A DNA stretch of 64,000 bases. Origin: Kineosporiaceae bacterium SCSIO 59966. GTDB taxonomy: Bacteria > Actinomycetota > Actinomycetes > Actinomycetales > SCSIO-59966. The stretch covers positions 2,480,001 through 2,544,000 of the forward strand of contig CP052876.1 in assembly GCA_020881835.1 (NCBI GenBank), read 5' to 3'. Below, in pieces: positions 46,536 to 55,295 of the stretch (position 1 is its first letter; each line of letters begins with the position of its first letter). A program made the translations under genes and the position numbers. The notes beneath the pieces were generated by a model. That model saw only the letters and a list, made by a program, of their open reading frames with translations. It was not told where the DNA came from and ran no database searches.

Positions 46536-46583
46536 CCGCGACGATGTCGCGGGAGCGTCACGAGGACGTGACGCGGCGTCACG
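46536..46583. promoter_or_regulatory. Two tandem 7-3-7 palindromes upstream of the WcaJ operon
   Basis: CCGCGACGATGTCGCGG (46536-46552) and CGTGACGCGGCGTCACG (46567-46583) are each perfect 7-bp inverted repeats around 3 bp. They lie between the pth stop and the start of the polysaccharide export operon. They could be operators or transcript-end hairpins. Confidence 0.5.
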
Positions 46584-46584
46584 C

Positions 46585-47181
46585 TCACTGGGAGGTGTGC
46601 ACGGTGAGCTGGGCACGTTCGAGCCCTTCGGTCACCACGAGCTCCACGGCGTCCGCGGCGTCGGCGAGCAGGAACGGCAGGTCCGCACGCTCCGCCGGGG
46701 AGAAGTCCCGCAGGACGTAGTCCGCCGGGTCCATCCGCCCGGGTGGGCGACCGATCCCGCACCGAAGGCGCACGTAGTCCCGGGTGCCGAGGGCCTTGCT
46801 GATGTCTCGCAGCCCGTTGTGGCCGCCCTCACCGCCCCCTCGCTTGAGCCGCAGCGTCCCGAACGGCAGGTCGAGCTCGTCGTGCACGACGAGGACGTCG
46901 GTGGGCTCGACGGAGAAGAACCGGACCAGGGCCGCGACCGGGCCGCCGGAGACGTTCATGTACGTGGCCGGCTTGGCGAGGACCACCCGGGGGCCGGGGG
47001 CCCCGCCCGGCAGCGTGCCCAGTCGGGCCTCGGCGACGGCGGCCCGGCTGCGGTGGGCGCGGAAGACTGCCCCGGTGCGGCCGGCCAGCTCGTCGAGGAC
47101 CATGTGGCCGACGTTGTGCCGGTTGCCCGCGTAGCCGGCACCGGGGTTGCCGAGCCCGACGACGATCCACAGGTCGGTCAC
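46585..47181 (-). CDS. pth: Peptidyl-tRNA hydrolase
   Basis: The 198-aa enzyme frees tRNA from dropped-off peptidyl-tRNA. It shows [20 protein letters not shown] with the catalytic His, [13 protein letters not shown], and [32 protein letters not shown] lies 7 nt before the GTG. It follows rplY, the usual order, but the next gene in that order (mfd) is 19 kb away beyond the polysaccharide island. Confidence 0.95.
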   Translation of the reverse strand: MTDLWIVVGLGNPGAGYAGNRHNVGHMVLDELAGRTGAVFRAHRSRAAVAEARLGTLPGGAPGPRVVLAKPATYMNVSGGPVAALVRFFSVEPTDVLVVHDELDLPFGTLRLKRGGGEGGHNGLRDISKALGTRDYVRLRCGIGRPPGRMDPADYVLRDFSPAERADLPFLLADAADAVELVVTEGLERAQLTVHTSQ

Positions 47182-47221
47182 GGGGGCGCTCCTGGTGTGC
47201 GGGCGAGGGGACGGCGAGGTG

Positions 47222-47252
47222 CGTCGGGGCCGCCGTGACGGCGGCCCCGACG
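47222..47252. terminator. 14-bp perfect stem hairpin between rplY and pth
   Basis: The arms CGTCGGGGCCGCCG / CGGCGGCCCCGACG flank loop TGA. The hairpin starts 5 bp past the rplY stop and lies before the pth start. No T-run is seen, so it may be a Rho-assisted end, an RNA-stabilising hairpin or a partial attenuator. Confidence 0.7.
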
Positions 47253-47257
47253 ACGGG

Positions 47258-47923
47258 TCACTCCTGCTCGGTGTCCCCGGCCGGCGAACCCTCGGCGGGC
47301 GCCGCGGCGGCCTGCTCAGAGGTCTCGTGCGCGATACCGACCTCCGCCTCGGCCTCGGCCAGCTCGGCCTCCAGCGCGGCCGAGGTCATCGCCTGGGACA
47401 CGTTGACGACGAGCGCCTCGGGGTCCGTGACCAGCGTCGTGCCGGGGGGCAGCTCGATGTCACCGGCGTGGATCTGGGTGCCGGCCCGGAGGCCCTCGAC
47501 GGAGACCTCGACGCTCTCCGGGATGTGGGTGGCCTCGGCCTCGACGAGCAGCGTCTGGTGCTCCACGGTGACGAACGTCTCCGGCGCGGCCTCGCCGGTC
47601 ACGTGGACGGCGATCTCGACCTCGACCTTCTCCCCGCGGCGCACGACGACGAGGTCGACGTGCTCGATGAACCGCTTCACCGGGTCCCGCTGGACGTCCT
47701 TGACCAGGGCCAGCGTCGAGCGCCCTCCCTCGATCTGCAGGTCGAGCAGGGCGTTGGAGTGCTTGAGCGCCAGCATCGTCTCGTGGCCCGGCAGGGTGAT
47801 GTGCGTGGGCTGCTCACCGTGGCCGTAGACGACGGCGGGGATCTTGTCCGCGCGGCGGATGCGGCGGGCGGCACCCTTGCCGAACTGGGTGCGGACCTCG
47901 GCGGTGATCTTGTTCTCGGACAC
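47258..47923 (-). CDS. rplY: 50S ribosomal protein L25/general stress protein Ctc
   Basis: The 221-aa protein has the 5S-rRNA-binding L25 domain ([31 protein letters not shown]), then the TL5/Ctc beta domain ([29 protein letters not shown]). The tail is acidic and Ala/Glu-rich. GTG 47923 is used, with GGAG 7 nt upstream. The leader is about 150 nt if the promoter at 48083-48112 is right. It is separated from prs by an IS110 element, although the two are neighbours in many relatives. Confidence 0.95.
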   Translation of the reverse strand: MSENKITAEVRTQFGKGAARRIRRADKIPAVVYGHGEQPTHITLPGHETMLALKHSNALLDLQIEGGRSTLALVKDVQRDPVKRFIEHVDLVVVRRGEKVEVEIAVHVTGEAAPETFVTVEHQTLLVEAEATHIPESVEVSVEGLRAGTQIHAGDIELPPGTTLVTDPEALVVNVSQAMTSAALEAELAEAEAEVGIAHETSEQAAAAPAEGSPAGDTEQE

Positions 47924-48036
47924 GGCGCATCGCTCCTGGGCTGGGATGGTGTCTGGGCTGGGACGGTGTCGTTCGGGCGGTGGCCTCGACGCGGGGCGCG
48001 GCACGGTCGCAGGACCACCGCGTCGATCACGGACGG

Positions 48037-48112
48037 ACGGCTGGCCAGCCGTGCGGCGTCCCTCGCCGAGGCAACCGGGCGAGTCTAGCCAGCGCCCCTC
48101 CGCTGGCCCAAC
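48037..48112 (-). promoter_or_regulatory. Probable rplY promoter and 16-bp leader palindrome
   Basis: On the reverse strand TTGGGC and TAGACT (48088-48083) are spaced by 18 bp. In the leader ACGGCTGGCCAGCCGT (48037-48052) is a perfect palindrome, a possible operator or RNA hairpin. Two 17-bp direct repeats (GGGCTGGGAYGGTGTC type) lie nearer the gene at about 47938-47970. Confidence 0.5.
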
Positions 48113-48256
48113 TCGCCCAACTCGCCCCACCCTCCCCCGCGACCAGCCGAGCCCCTCTTCGTAGTAATGGCGTTCTGGGAGGGGGTTCGCATAGAACGTC
48201 CTCCTGTGTACACGTCTCGGGCTTGGTGTCCCAACGCGATGAACAGGAGGACGTCC

Positions 48257-49603
48257 ATGGGTAATGGTACGGGTTTGACTCGGGGTGATCGGCGGCGTAA
48301 CGAGCGGCGGGCCCGGCTGCGTGCGGCGGTGCCGGCGTCGGCTGCGGTGGTGGGGGTTGATCTGGGGGAGGACACCCAGATGGTGGTGGTCACTGACCGG
48401 GACTGCCGGGTGCTGGCCCGGCGGGTGTTCAAGGGCAAGGCGTGGGAGCTGGGGCCGGTCCTGGACTGGGCGGTGCAGCAGGCTGCGCGGGCCGGGTTCA
48501 CGGCGGTGACGTTGGCGTGTGAGCCGACCGGGTCACGGTGGATGGCGGTGCAGGACGCCGCCTTCGAGCGGGACCTGCTGGTGGTGTGTGTGCAGCCGCT
48601 GGCCGCGGCCCGGGCCCGGGAGGAGGAGGACTACACCCGGGACAAGTCCGACTACAAGGATGCGGTGCTGATCGCCCGGTTGGCCGGTGAGCTGCGCTGC
48701 TACGTCCCCGAACGTGTGGAGGAGCAGTGGGCGGTGCTGCGGCACCTCGGTCGCCGTCGTGGTGAGCTGATCACCCGGTCGACCCGGGCGGTGCTGCAGC
48801 TGCGTGACCTGCTCGCGGTGGGCTGGCCCACGGTCCTGACGGCGGCGAGCAAGCCGTTCGAGTCGATGACCTGGCAGGCGTCGGTGGCGGTGGTGCTGGA
48901 CCGCTGCAACGGTGACCCGGCCCGGCTGCGGCGGATGGGCCTGGCCCGGTTCACCGACGCGGTGCGCCGTGAGCTGCCTCGTTGGGGTGGGCGCAAGATC
49001 CGCCGCCGGATCGTCGAGGGCGTGTTCGCCGCCCTCAACGACACCACCGGCGCGGTGGCCCGCCAGCGCGCCGGGGCGCTCAAACGCGCCGCCTGGGCGG
49101 TGGATGACCTGCGCGCCGCCCGCGCCCAGCAGCAGACCGTCGAGCAGGAGATGCTCACCGCCGTGGACGCCCTGGGCCTGAGTGACCCGCTGGCCTCGAT
49201 CCCCGGGCTGTCCCTGCCGGCTGCCGCGCAGATCCTCGCCGAGGCCGGTGACCCGACCCGCTTCGACAGCGCACGGTCCCTGGTCAAGCACGCCGGGCTG
49301 AACCCGGTGGAGAACACCTCGGCCACCTTCCGCGGCCGCACCCGCACCTCCAAACGCGGCCGCCCCGGGCTGCGGCTGGCCGCCTGGCGTGCCACCTGGA
49401 CGGTGATCCGGCACAACCCGGTCCTGGCCGCCCGCCACGCCCACCTGACCAGCCGCCAGCACAACCGGCTCACCCGCGCACAGGCCCACGTGGCCTGCGC
49501 CACGACCCTGCTGCGCTGGATCTACGCCGTCACCACCACCGGGCAGCGCTGGGACCCCCGGATCGCCGCCGGCCCCACCACCGAGGCCCCCATGGCCGCC
49601 TGA
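48257..49603 (+). CDS. IS110-family DEDD transposase
   Basis: The 448-aa protein has an N-terminal RuvC-like DEDD domain (VVGVDLGEDTQMVVV with the first Asp, LACEPTGSRW, DKSDYKDAVLIARL) and the C-terminal Transposase_20 domain (LASIPGLSLPAAAQILAEAGD, FDSARSLVKHAGLNP, KRGRPGLRLAAWRAT). The catalytic Ser region of IS110 recombinases is in the C-terminal part. IS110 enzymes act with an RNA guide encoded in the element's non-coding end. AGGAGG lies 6 nt before ATG 48257. The gene is full length, so the element may be active. Confidence 0.93.
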   Translation: MGNGTGLTRGDRRRNERRARLRAAVPASAAVVGVDLGEDTQMVVVTDRDCRVLARRVFKGKAWELGPVLDWAVQQAARAGFTAVTLACEPTGSRWMAVQDAAFERDLLVVCVQPLAAARAREEEDYTRDKSDYKDAVLIARLAGELRCYVPERVEEQWAVLRHLGRRRGELITRSTRAVLQLRDLLAVGWPTVLTAASKPFESMTWQASVAVVLDRCNGDPARLRRMGLARFTDAVRRELPRWGGRKIRRRIVEGVFAALNDTTGAVARQRAGALKRAAWAVDDLRAARAQQQTVEQEMLTAVDALGLSDPLASIPGLSLPAAAQILAEAGDPTRFDSARSLVKHAGLNPVENTSATFRGRTRTSKRGRPGLRLAAWRATWTVIRHNPVLAARHAHLTSRQHNRLTRAQAHVACATTLLRWIYAVTTTGQRWDPRIAAGPTTEAPMAA

Positions 49604-49866
49604 CCAGCACACCCGCCGACCCCGGCGGGGCGAGCTCGCACCTTCGTAGAGGGGAAACCCTTCCACCTCGATGATCACCATGAGCAGCCCCGCCAGGCCG
49701 CCAGGGAACCTCACAAGCTCGCTTGAACGCTGTTGGGACCCCAAGCCCACTTGCCAGCTACGTAGAGACGAGGAACCCGACCCCGGCCACCCCCCCGGCG
49801 GGGACCCCACACACCACCAACAAGATCAACACGACCCAAGACCTTGACGTGAAACCTCTTACGCTG
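49604..49866 (+). ncRNA. Non-coding end of the IS110 element, possible guide (bridge/seek) RNA
   Basis: The 260-bp stretch past the transposase stop has no credible gene. It contains several short complementary blocks (CCCCGGCGGGG, GGGGAAACCC). IS110/IS1111 elements encode their guide RNA in a non-coding end, and this is the longer one here. I cannot define RNA ends or loops by eye. Confidence 0.3.
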
Positions 49867-50005
49867 GTGATCATGCAGTCCCGCCACCCACCGGCCACCG
49901 TCCGGCTCGCAGAGTGCTGGGTTGGTGGCGCGACACGCCGGCCAGGCCGGGCCGAGGGCAGCATTCTGTGGTCGAAGTGCGGCTTCTGTGGTCGAAGTGC
50001 GGCCA
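49867..50005. repeat. Dispersed structured repeat, locus 3
   Basis: The locus has module A (GTGATCATGCAGTCCCGCC at 49867), the stem-loop block with AGAGTGCTGGGTTGGTGGCG (49911) and GCGCGACACGCCGGCC. CAGCATTCTGTGGTCGAAG (about 49959) and a second partial copy of that tail follow. The order is the same as locus 1, with one A unit and two tail units. It ends 18 bp before the prs stop. Confidence 0.85.
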
Positions 50006-50022
50006 CCGTGAGGAGGTTCGGG

Positions 50023-51000
50023 TCAGGCGTTGCCCTCGAACAGGCTGGTGACCGAGCCGTCGTCGAACACCTCGCGGATGGCGCGGGCGATCAGCGGCGC
50101 GATCGACAGCGTGGTGAGCTGCGGGAAGCGCCGTTCCTCGGCGACCGGCAGCGTGTTCGTCACGATGACCTCGCTGACGGCGCTGTTCTTGAGCCGGTCG
50201 ACCGCCGGGCCGGACAGCACCGCGTGGGTCGCTGCGACGACGATGTCCGCCGCGCCGTTGTCCTTGAGCGCCTCCGCCGCCTGCACGATGGTCCCGGCCG
50301 TGTCGATCATGTCGTCGACGAGCACGCAGGTGCGGCCCTCCACGTCCCCGACCAGCTCGTGCACCTTGACCTGGTTGGCCACGTTCGGGTCCCGCCGCTT
50401 GTGGATGATCGCCAGCGGTGCCCCGAGCCGGTCCGACCACAGGTCCGCCACCCGGACCCGGCCGGCGTCCGGGGAGACGATGGTGAGCCTGTTGCGGTCC
50501 ACCCGGCTGCCGACGTAGTCGGCAAGCAGCGGCAGCGCCCACAGGTGGTCGACCGGCCCGTCGAAGTAGCCCTGGATCTGGGCGGCGTGCAGGTCGACGC
50601 TCATCAGCCGGTCGGCGCCCGCGGTGCGGAACATGTCGGCGATCAACCGGGCCGAGATCGGCTCCCGGCCGCGGTGCTTCTTGTCCTGCCGGGCGTAGCC
50701 GTAGAACGGGGCGACGACGGTGATCCGCTTGGCGGACGCGCGCTTCAGCGCGTCGACCATGAGCAGCTGCTCCATGATCCACTGGTTGATCGGGGCGCAG
50801 TGGCTCTGGATGACGAACGCGTCGGAGCCGCGAACGCTCTCCTGGAAGCGGACGTAGATCTCACCGTTGGCGAAGTCGTAGGCCGTCGTCGGCACGACCT
50901 CGACGCCGAGCGCGGCGGCGACCTCCTCGGTGAGCTCCGGGTGCGCCCGGCCCCCGATGAGCACGAGGCGCTTCTCCCCCGTCGTCGTGATACCCGTCAT
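50023..51000 (-). CDS. prs: Ribose-phosphate pyrophosphokinase
   Basis: The 325-aa enzyme makes PRPP from ribose-5-phosphate and ATP. Landmarks are [66 protein letters not shown], and the PRPP-binding loop [13 protein letters not shown]. The ATG overlaps the glmU stop (ATGA), a widely conserved pair. Confidence 0.97.
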   Translation of the reverse strand: MTGITTTGEKRLVLIGGRAHPELTEEVAAALGVEVVPTTAYDFANGEIYVRFQESVRGSDAFVIQSHCAPINQWIMEQLLMVDALKRASAKRITVVAPFYGYARQDKKHRGREPISARLIADMFRTAGADRLMSVDLHAAQIQGYFDGPVDHLWALPLLADYVGSRVDRNRLTIVSPDAGRVRVADLWSDRLGAPLAIIHKRRDPNVANQVKVHELVGDVEGRTCVLVDDMIDTAGTIVQAAEALKDNGAADIVVAATHAVLSGPAVDRLKNSAVSEVIVTNTLPVAEERRFPQLTTLSIAPLIARAIREVFDDGSVTSLFEGNA

Positions 51001-52466
51001 CCGGCCGCTCCCTCGTCGTCGGTGCTGCTGGTCGGCTCCGTGCCGCGGGCCCGGCGGGCCGCCTCGGCGGCCGGGGTGCCGGCGCGGCGGCGCTCCACCC
51101 AGCCCTCGATCGTGCGCTGCCGGCCGCGGGCCACCGCCATCGCCCCGGCGGGGACGTCCTCGGTGATGACGGAGCCGGCGGCGGTGTACGCCCCGTCCCC
51201 GATGGTGACCGGCGCGACGAGCATCGTGTCGCTGCCGATCCGGACGTGGTCACCGACGACGGTGCGGTGCTTGGCGACTCCGTCGTAGTTGACGAACACG
51301 GTGGCGCAGCCGATGTTCGACCCCTCGCCGATCTCCGCGTCCCCCACGTAGCTGAGGTGCGGGACCTTGGAGCCGGTGCCGATGACGGCGTTCTTCGTCT
51401 CGACGAAGGCACCGATCTTGCCGTCGGCACCCAGTCGGGTGCCGGGCCGCAGGTAGGAGAACGGGCCGACGGCGGCGCCCGGCCCGATCTCGGCGTCGCT
51501 GCCGTGGCTGCGCACGACGCTCGCCCCGGCACCGACCCGGACGCCGCTCAGCGTGGTGTCCGGCCCGACGCTCGCCCCGGTCTGCACCACCGTCCCGGCG
51601 TGCAGCTGGGTGCCGGGCAGCAGGACGACGTCCGGGGCCAGCTCGACGTCGACGTCCACCCACGTCGTCGCCGGGTCGACGACGGTGACCCCGGCCCGCA
51701 TGTGCCGCTCGAGCAGCCGCCGGTTCAGCTCGGCACCCAGCCGGGCCAGCTGGACCCGGTCGTTGACCCCCTCGGTCTGCCACGCGTCGTCGACCCGGTG
51801 GGCGGCGACCCGCCGTCCGTCACCGCGGGCGATGCCCAGGACGTCGGTGAGGTACACCTCGCCCTGGGCGTTGTCCCGCCGGACGCGGCGCAGGGCGTCG
51901 GCCAGCACGGCGGCGTCGAAGGCGTAGATGCCCGAGTTGATCTCGCGCACGGCGAGCTGGTCGGAGGTCGCGTCCTTGTGCTCGACGATCGCGGCGACCG
52001 CGCCGTCCGCGTCGCGCACCACCCGGCCGTAACCAGTCGGGTCCTCCACCTCGGCAGTCACCACGGTCACCGCGTTGCCGGCGTCCTCGTGCGCGGCCAC
52101 CAGGGCCGCGAGGGTGCTGGTCTCCAGCAGCGGGACGTCCCCGTAGGTGACGACGACGGTGCCGCTGAGGTCCCAGGGCAGGACGTCGAGACCGCAGCGG
52201 ACGGCGCGGCCGGTCCCAGGGACGTCGTCCTGGTCGGCGACGAGCGCGCCCGGGTCGATCTCCATGACGTGGGCGGCCACCTGGTCCCGCTCGTGGCGGA
52301 CGACGACGACGAGGTGCTCGGGATCGAGCCCGCGGGCGGCAGCCACCGCGTGGCCGAGCAGGGTCCGACCGGCGATCCGGTGCAGGACCTTCGGCGTCGA
52401 CGACTTCATCCGGGTGCCCTCACCGGCGGCGAGGACGACGACGGCGGCCGGGCGGGACGCGCTCAC
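50997..52466 (-). CDS. glmU: Bifunctional UDP-GlcNAc pyrophosphorylase/GlcN-1-P acetyltransferase
   Basis: The 489-aa enzyme makes UDP-GlcNAc for peptidoglycan, and possibly for the polysaccharide. The N-terminal uridyltransferase has [20 protein letters not shown] and [10 protein letters not shown]. The C-terminal left-handed beta helix carries the acetyltransferase site ([39 protein letters not shown]). GAGGAG lies about 9 nt before the GTG. Confidence 0.97.
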   Translation of the reverse strand: MSASRPAAVVVLAAGEGTRMKSSTPKVLHRIAGRTLLGHAVAAARGLDPEHLVVVVRHERDQVAAHVMEIDPGALVADQDDVPGTGRAVRCGLDVLPWDLSGTVVVTYGDVPLLETSTLAALVAAHEDAGNAVTVVTAEVEDPTGYGRVVRDADGAVAAIVEHKDATSDQLAVREINSGIYAFDAAVLADALRRVRRDNAQGEVYLTDVLGIARGDGRRVAAHRVDDAWQTEGVNDRVQLARLGAELNRRLLERHMRAGVTVVDPATTWVDVDVELAPDVVLLPGTQLHAGTVVQTGASVGPDTTLSGVRVGAGASVVRSHGSDAEIGPGAAVGPFSYLRPGTRLGADGKIGAFVETKNAVIGTGSKVPHLSYVGDAEIGEGSNIGCATVFVNYDGVAKHRTVVGDHVRIGSDTMLVAPVTIGDGAYTAAGSVITEDVPAGAMAVARGRQRTIEGWVERRRAGTPAAEAARRARGTEPTSSTDDEGAAG

Positions 52467-52559
52467 GCGGCAGGGCTCCTCGGCGTTCGGCGGTGACGTC
52501 GACTGGTCATGCTACCGGCGGGCCGGTAACCCGCACGCCACCGGGACGTCACCGGCTGG

Positions 52560-52631
52560 CTCCCCCGCAAGGACTCGAACCCTGACCACCAGGACCAAAA
52601 CCTGGTGTGCTGCCAGTTACACCACGGGGGA
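52560..52631 (-). tRNA. tRNA-Gln (anticodon UUG)
   Basis: This is a 72-nt class I tRNA. The acceptor is TCCCCCG/CGGGGGA with discriminator G. The anticodon stem CCAGG/CCTGG encloses loop TTTTGGT, giving anticodon UUG. The T arm is CAGGG-TTCGAGT-CCTTG. CCA follows in the DNA (52559-52557). It sits just upstream of glmU on the same strand. Confidence 0.93.
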
Positions 52632-52792
52632 CCGCCGGCGTGAGGGTACCGCCGGCGGTCAGGGGCGGGACGACGTCCGGTCGGCGTCCGGACTCGGCAA
52701 AGACTCCGCCGCAGGACTGGACAGGACCACCGCGCCCGTGGTTACGGTTACGTAGGCGCAACCAAGCCGACCTGTCGACCGAGAGAGCCGGG

Positions 52793-53761
52793 ATGACTGC
52801 CCCTCCGCTGCACGACCCCGATGCCGACGCCACCCTGCAGTCGCGAATGCTGCTGGAGCTCGAGCCCGTCGTCGCCGAGAACCTCGAGCGCCACCTGCAG
52901 GTGGCCCGCGACTGGAACCCGCACGACTACGTGCCCTGGAGCGAGGGCCGCGACTTCGCGTTCCTCGGCGGCGAGGACTGGGTGCCGCAGGACTCACGGC
53001 TCGACCCGGTCGCCCGCACGGCGATGATCGTGAACCTGCTCACCGAGGACAACCTGCCCTCCTACCACCGGGAGATCTCCGAGCGGTTCACCCGGGACGC
53101 CGCGTGGGGAGAGTGGGTGGGCCGCTGGACGGCCGAGGAGGGCCGGCACGGGGTGGCCCTGCGGGACTACCTCGTGGTCACCCGCGGCGTCGACCCGGTG
53201 CAGCTCGAGCAGCTGCGGATGCAGCACATGAGCGCCGGCTACGACTCCGGCGAGCGCTCGATGCTGCGGACCCTCGCCTACGTCTCGTTCCAGGAGCTGG
53301 CGACCCGGGTGAGCCACCGCAACACCGGTCGGGCCACGGGCTGCCCGGTGGCCGAGCAGCTGCTGGCCCGGATCGCCGTCGACGAGAACCTCCACATGGT
53401 CTTCTACCGGAACCTCATGGCGGCGGCGTTCGACCGCGAGCCGGACGCCACGATGGAGGCGGTGCGGGACGAGGTCGCCGCGTTCGAGATGCCCGGTGCC
53501 GGGATGCCGAACTTCCGCCGCAACGCGATGACGATCGCGCTCGCCGGGATCTACGACCTGCGGCTGCACCACGACGAGGTGGTCCAACCGGTGCTGCGGT
53601 TCTGGAAGGTGTTCGACCGTGACGACCTCGGCCCGCGAGGGGAGGCGGCACGGGAGGACCTCGCTCGCCTCGTCGCCGACCTCGACGCCAGGGCCGCGAC
53701 CTTCGTCGCCCGCCGGGAGGAGGCCGCGGCCCGACGGGCCGGGCGCACCGGCACGGCATGA
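52793..53761 (+). CDS. Acyl-ACP desaturase (ferritin-like di-iron, DesA family)
   Basis: The 322-aa protein has the di-iron ligand motifs of the plant-type/mycobacterial acyl-ACP desaturases: EDNLPSYHREI, TAEEGRHGVALRDY and AVDENLHMVFYRN. It introduces a double bond into ACP-bound fatty acids for membrane lipids. TACGGT (52743-52748) is a likely -10, and GAGAGAG precedes the ATG. The TetR gene 7 bp downstream may control it. Confidence 0.93.
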   Translation: MTAPPLHDPDADATLQSRMLLELEPVVAENLERHLQVARDWNPHDYVPWSEGRDFAFLGGEDWVPQDSRLDPVARTAMIVNLLTEDNLPSYHREISERFTRDAAWGEWVGRWTAEEGRHGVALRDYLVVTRGVDPVQLEQLRMQHMSAGYDSGERSMLRTLAYVSFQELATRVSHRNTGRATGCPVAEQLLARIAVDENLHMVFYRNLMAAAFDREPDATMEAVRDEVAAFEMPGAGMPNFRRNAMTIALAGIYDLRLHHDEVVQPVLRFWKVFDRDDLGPRGEAAREDLARLVADLDARAATFVARREEAAARRAGRTGTA

Positions 53762-53768
53762 TGGGCGG

Positions 53769-54413
53769 GTGAGCCGCGACGACACGCCGACCCCCCGCCC
53801 GCCCCGGGCCCGGATGACCGGCAAGCAGCGCCGCGAGCAGCTGCTGGACATCGGCCGCAGGCTGTTCGCCGAGAAGGGCTACGAGGGGACCAGCGTCGAG
53901 GAGATCGCGGCCCGGGCACAGGTGTCCAAGCCGGTCGTGTACGAGCACTTCGGCGGCAAGGAGGGCCTGTACGCGGTGGTCGTGGACCGGGAGATCGAGA
54001 CCCTGCTCGAGGGGATCACCGGGGCGCTGGTCAGCGAGGGGCACCCGCGCGAGCTGCTCGAGCGGGCAGCGCTGGCACTGCTCGACTACATCGAGGGCTC
54101 CACGGACGGCTTCCGCATCCTCGTCCGGGACTCTCCGGTGGCCCAGTCCACCGGAACCTTCGCCAGCCTCATCAGTGACGTCGCGAGCCAGGTCGAGCAC
54201 ATCCTCGTCGCCGAGTACAGACGGCGCGGCCTCGACGCCCGGACGGCGCCGATGTACGCCCAGATGCTCGTCGGCATGGTCGCCCTCACCGGGCAGTGGT
54301 GGCTCGACAACCGCAAGCCGAAGAAGGCGGACGTCGCCGCGCACCTGGTGAACCTAGCGTGGAACGGCCTGTCCGGGCTGGAGCCCAAGCCGGCGCTGTC
54401 GAGCCGCTCCTGA
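53769..54413 (+). CDS. TetR-family transcriptional regulator
   Basis: The 214-aa protein has an N-terminal TetR helix-turn-helix (LLDIGRRLFAEKGYEGTSVEEIAARAQVSKPVVYEHFGGKEGLY over about residues 25-70). A ligand-binding domain follows (YIEGSTDGFRILVRDSP, YAQMLVGMVALTGQWWLDN). Its position directly behind the desaturase suggests control of fatty-acid unsaturation, as with other actinobacterial DesT/FasR-like regulators. The effector is unknown. GTG 53769 lies 7 bp past the desaturase stop. Confidence 0.92.
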   Translation: MSRDDTPTPRPPRARMTGKQRREQLLDIGRRLFAEKGYEGTSVEEIAARAQVSKPVVYEHFGGKEGLYAVVVDREIETLLEGITGALVSEGHPRELLERAALALLDYIEGSTDGFRILVRDSPVAQSTGTFASLISDVASQVEHILVAEYRRRGLDARTAPMYAQMLVGMVALTGQWWLDNRKPKKADVAAHLVNLAWNGLSGLEPKPALSSRS

Positions 54414-54436
54414 CAGCGACCTCCGGGGACTCGCTT

Positions 54437-54769
54437 GCCCACGTCATGCCCGCACGACGTGGGCCGGGGGCCTCCGTCTGCCCACGTCATGCCCGCACGA
54501 CGTGGGCCGGGGGCCTCCGTCTGCCCACGTCATGCCCGCACAACGTGGGCTGGGGCCTCCATCTGGCCACGTCATGCCCGCACAACGTGGGCTGGGGCCT
54601 CCATCTGGCCACGTCATGCCCGCACGACGTGGGCTGGGGCCTCCGTCTGGCCACGTCATGCCCGCAGGACGTGGGCTGGGGCCTCCGTCTGCCCGCGTCA
54701 TGCCCGCACGACGTGGGCTGGGGCCTCCGTCTGGCCACGTCATGCCCGCAGGACGTGGGCTGGGGATCA
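54437..54769. repeat. Array of eight tandem 42-43 bp hairpin units
   Basis: Units start at 54437, 54480, 54523, 54565, 54607, 54649, 54691 and 54733. Each has GCCCACGTC, then ATGCCCGCAC, then GACGTGGGC: a 9-bp inverted repeat (8 bp or one mismatch in some units) with a 10-bp loop. A spacer of about 15 bp follows (SGGGGCCTCCGTCTG type). Differences between units are few. Frames across it in both strands are artefacts of the repeat. It fills the gap between the TetR and MarR genes. No other gene is seen there. Confidence 0.92.
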
Positions 54770-54803
54770 GGGTGTCTTGACGTCGAGAGGCTACGCTGGC
54801 CGG

Positions 54804-55295
54804 GTGCCGCAGGACGAGGTCGACCGCATCGTCGCGGCCTGGCGGCGCGAGCGCCCCGACCTCGACGTCACCCCCCTCGGCGTCCTGTCCCGGGTCACCC
54901 GCCTCGCCCGCCACCTCGACCGGGCCCGCCGGGCCGCGTTCGCCCAGCACGACCTGGAGACCTGGGACTTCGACGTCCTGTCGGCGCTGCGACGCACCGG
55001 CCCCCCCTACCAGCTCTCCCCCGGACAGCTCGTGACCCAGACCCTCGTGACGAGCGGCACGATGACGCACCGGATCGACCGGCTCGCCGCCCGGGGCCTC
55101 GTCGAGCGCCACCGCGCAGCAGGTGACCGCCGCGGCGTCCTCGTCCAGCTGACGGACGCCGGGCTGGACCGGGTGGACGCCGCCCTCGCGGACCTGCTGG
55201 CGCGCGAGCACGAGCTGCTCGGCGACCTGTCCGCAGCAGAGCAGGAGACCCTGTCAGGGCTGCTGCGCCGGCTCGTCGCGCCGTTCGACTCCTGA
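54804..55295 (+). CDS. MarR-family transcriptional regulator
   Basis: The 163-aa protein has the winged-helix MarR core: TWDFDVLSALRRTGPPYQLSPG, then TLVTSGTMTHRIDRLAARGLVERHR, and the wing AGDRRGVLVQLTDAG. MarR dimers usually repress nearby genes and respond to small ligands. The GTG lies 6 nt after TACGCT (54792-54797), a leaderless start right behind the hairpin array. The 3' end overlaps the convergent diguanylate cyclase by 42 bp. Confidence 0.93.
   Translation: MPQDEVDRIVAAWRRERPDLDVTPLGVLSRVTRLARHLDRARRAAFAQHDLETWDFDVLSALRRTGPPYQLSPGQLVTQTLVTSGTMTHRIDRLAARGLVERHRAAGDRRGVLVQLTDAGLDRVDAALADLLAREHELLGDLSAAEQETLSGLLRRLVAPFDS

Larger units (their letters stand above)
48140..49866 (+). mobile_element. 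IS110-family insertion sequence (ends not resolved)
   Basis: One DEDD transposase gene (48257-49603) has about 100 bp of non-coding sequence before it and about 260 bp after it. No terminal inverted repeats or target duplication are evident, which is normal for IS110. CTTCGTAG occurs near both sides (48158 and 49643). The left flank CCCCTCTTCGT equals the sequence just before repeat module A of locus 1. The right flank runs into repeat locus 3. Confidence 0.7.

Noticed and set aside
46536-46583. Rho-independent terminator of pth
   Set aside because: Two hairpins are possible, but no T-run follows either one on the pth strand. Kept as a regulatory candidate instead.
54437-54769. CRISPR array
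   Set aside because: The whole 42-43 bp unit is repeated, including what would be the spacer. There are no unique spacers and no cas genes.
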